Of a stretch of DNA of 7,101 bases, positions 5,791 through 7,101 are shown piece by piece. Source of the DNA: Prevotella sp. CAG:1185 (lineage in GTDB: Bacteria > Bacteroidota > Bacteroidia > Bacteroidales > Bacteroidaceae); contig HF992511.1 in NCBI GenBank assembly GCA_000436695.1, forward strand, positions 1-7,101, read 5' to 3'. Below the pieces are notes generated by a model, which saw only the letters and a program-made list of their open reading frames with translations, made no database searches and was not told the DNA's origin. The translations under genes and the position numbers were made by a program. How positions within the stretch are numbered: position 1 is the first letter of the stretch; every line of letters begins with the position of its first letter.

Positions 5791-6882
5791 CTACTCGCCA
5801 GCCTTATACTTGGCTGCCTGCTCCTTGATAAGGTCGAGGTCGTCAAAATAGTTGATGCGCATCGCATCACGCACTTCGTGCAAAGTCTGTGCAGCCACCT
5901 CGCGTGCAGCTTCTGAACCTTTCTTCAGAATATTGTAGACCTCAGGAATGTCCTGCTCAAACTCATGGCGGCGCTGACGGATAGGCTCAAGCTGGCGGTC
6001 GAGCACCTTTATGAGGAACTTCTTGCACTTCATGTCGCCAAGTCCGCCGCGACGGTAATGGTCTTTCAGTTCTTCGAGGTTCTTATACTCAGGCCAGTAT
6101 TCGGCAAAGTCGTCGGGGGTGCTGAATGCATCAAGATAAGTAAACACGGTGTTGCCTTCAACCTTTCCGGGGTCTTCCACGCGCAGGTGTCCCGGGTCGG
6201 TATACATGCTCTTAACCTTCTGCTGCATATCCTTCGGCGTGTCCGACAGATATATGCAGTTACCCAGACTCTTGCTCATCTTTGCCTTGCCGTCGGTTCC
6301 CGGCAGACGGCAGCACACTGAGTTTGTGGGCAGCATTATTTTAGGTTCAACGAGCACCTCTCCGTATATGTTGTTGAAGCGTTTCACTATCTCGCGTGTC
6401 TGTTCGAGCATAGGCTCCTGGTCTTCGCCGGCAGGCACTGTCGTTGCCTTGAACGCTGTTATGTCGGCAGCCTGACTTATGGGATATGTGAAGAAACCCA
6501 CGGGGATGCTGGTCTCGAAGTTACGCATCTGTATCTCGGTCTTCACCGTCGGGTTGCGCTGAAGGCGCGACACGGTTACAAGATTCATGTAATACACCGT
6601 AAGTTCAGCCAGTTCAGGTATCATCGACTGAACAAAGAGAGTAACCTTATTAGGATCGAGTCCGGCAGAAAGATAGTCGAGAGCCACCTCAATGATGTTT
6701 TGGCGTATTTTCTCAGGATTGTCGGCATTGTCGGTCAACGCCTGAACATCAGCTATGAACACGAACATACGGTCGAAGTCGCCCTCATTCTGCAATTCCA
6801 CTCTGCGGCGCAATGAGCCGACATAGTGGCCAAGATGAAGTCTTCCGGTCGGGCGGTCACCGGTAAGTATTATTTTTCCCAT
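5791..6882 (-). CDS. trpS: Tryptophanyl-tRNA synthetase
   Basis: This 363-residue class Ic aminoacyl-tRNA synthetase activates tryptophan with ATP and loads it onto tRNA(Trp) in the cytosol. Motifs seen: TGDRPTGRLHLGHYVGS at 7-23, holding the HIGH-type motif HLGH at 16-19; QAADITAF at about 137-144, whose Asp140 is probably the residue reading the indole nitrogen; GEDQ at 152-155; and KMSKS at 201-205. The C-terminal helical domain includes YRRGGLGDMKCKKFL. Overall the sequence resembles the TGDRPTG subgroup found in streptococci more than the E. coli enzyme; this rests on memory. I chose the ATG at 6882 because the protein then begins MGKIILTGDRPTG like its relatives. A 13-codon upstream extension to 6921 would begin inside a -7 promoter box. 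The gene stands alone, with its own promoter and terminator. No T-box or Trp-codon leader is visible in the short leader. Confidence 0.97.
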   Translation of the reverse strand: MGKIILTGDRPTGRLHLGHYVGSLRRRVELQNEGDFDRMFVFIADVQALTDNADNPEKIRQNIIEVALDYLSAGLDPNKVTLFVQSMIPELAELTVYYMNLVTVSRLQRNPTVKTEIQMRNFETSIPVGFFTYPISQAADITAFKATTVPAGEDQEPMLEQTREIVKRFNNIYGEVLVEPKIMLPTNSVCCRLPGTDGKAKMSKSLGNCIYLSDTPKDMQQKVKSMYTDPGHLRVEDPGKVEGNTVFTYLDAFSTPDDFAEYWPEYKNLEELKDHYRRGGLGDMKCKKFLIKVLDRQLEPIRQRRHEFEQDIPEVYNILKKGSEAAREVAAQTLHEVRDAMRINYFDDLDLIKEQAAKYKAGE

Positions 6883-6918
6883 TTTATATTTTTCTTTATT
6901 AATATATTTTCTGAAGTG

Positions 6919-6948
6919 CAAACTTACACATTTTTTCTGAAAATCAGT
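6919..6948 (-). promoter_or_regulatory. Probable promoter of trpS
   Basis: TAAGTTTG at 6926-6919 is a full match to the Bacteroidota -7 consensus TAnnTTTG. It would start transcription near 6912, about 30 nt before the trpS ATG at 6882. The -33 region is poor (only a CTG at 6947-6945). A second -7-like box, TATGTTTG at 7011-7004, could serve as an upstream start with a leader of about 115 nt; its -33 region is also poor. Confidence 0.5.
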
Positions 6949-7019
6949 GATTTAATATCAAAAACTTAGCCATCGGCAGTTCATTACTTACCGGCATGAC
7001 ATACAAACATAACGTTTAA

Positions 7020-7038
7020 GCCCAAATCGTCATTGGGC
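7020..7038. repeat. Small inverted repeat upstream of trpS
   Basis: GCCCAA (7020-7025) and TTGGGC (7033-7038) form a perfect 6-bp stem with a 7-nt loop. On the minus strand it is followed by TTAAACG, a weak tail. It could terminate a gene lying beyond the right edge of the window, but it is short and the U-tract is poor. Confidence 0.3.
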
Positions 7039-7065
7039 AGCATATAAATTAATTATACAATAACA

Positions 7066-7101
7066 CTACTGTCCAAAGAAATTTTCCCATAGAGTCAACT
7101 G
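7066..7101 (-). CDS. Possible C-terminal tail of an upstream gene
   Basis: From the right edge, one minus-strand frame reads QLTLWENFFGQ and then a TAG stop at 7068-7066. This could be the end of a gene that lies mostly outside the window. Another frame is open for 16 codons and also stops (TAA), so the choice is uncertain, and 11 codons are too few to name a family. Confidence 0.2.
   Translation of the reverse strand, partial: QLTLWENFFGQ

Noticed and set aside
5965..6321. Plus-strand open frame opposite trpS (118 codons), and similar antisense frames opposite fusA, rpsG, rpsL and rplC
   Set aside because: All lie antisense to well-recognised conserved genes, have no family resemblance and lack promoter boxes; they are reading-frame shadows.
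6882..7101. tRNA gene, T-box or Trp-attenuator upstream of trpS
   Set aside because: No cloverleaf, T-box motif or Trp-rich leader peptide is visible, and the predicted leader is only about 30 nt.

Overview
The window is a chromosomal housekeeping stretch from a member of the Bacteroidota, most likely Bacteroidales and possibly a Prevotella relative. Three things point there. Promoter-like boxes match the TAnnTTTG -7 consensus of that phylum. Start codons are preceded by A/T-rich leaders without convincing Shine-Dalgarno sequences. The protein variants (S12, S10, L3, L4) and the order rpsL-rpsG-fusA-rpsJ-rplC-rplD with no tuf are typical of the group. Genus placement is only an impression. 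Every gene is on the minus strand, so transcription runs from high to low coordinates.

Layout in transcription order: (1) 7101-6927, intergenic, possibly holding the last 11 codons of an upstream gene and a small hairpin. (2) 6926-5711, promoter, tryptophanyl-tRNA synthetase (trpS) and a hairpin terminator. (3) 5501-4819, a promoter, a leader of about 210 nt, a 106-residue DUF3467 protein and a strong intrinsic terminator. (4) 4802-1, promoter and hairpin-bearing leader, then rpsL (S12), rpsG (S7), fusA (EF-G), rpsJ (S10), rplC (L3) and rplD (L4, cut by the window edge). This joins the classical str operon directly to the head of the S10 operon.

Together the genes supply translation: tRNA(Trp) charging, decoding-centre and head proteins of the 30S subunit, the translocase, and early-assembling 50S proteins. 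Two of the spacers inside the ribosomal operon (rpsL-rpsG, 143 nt; fusA-rpsJ, 103 nt) are much longer than the others (23 nt, 23 nt and a 1-nt overlap). Both fold into elaborate hairpins, and I see no internal promoter box in either. They are the best candidates here for under-described biology: probable mRNA sites for ribosomal-protein feedback. I see no mobile element, CRISPR array, rRNA, tRNA or defence system, and no evidence of a wholly new system.
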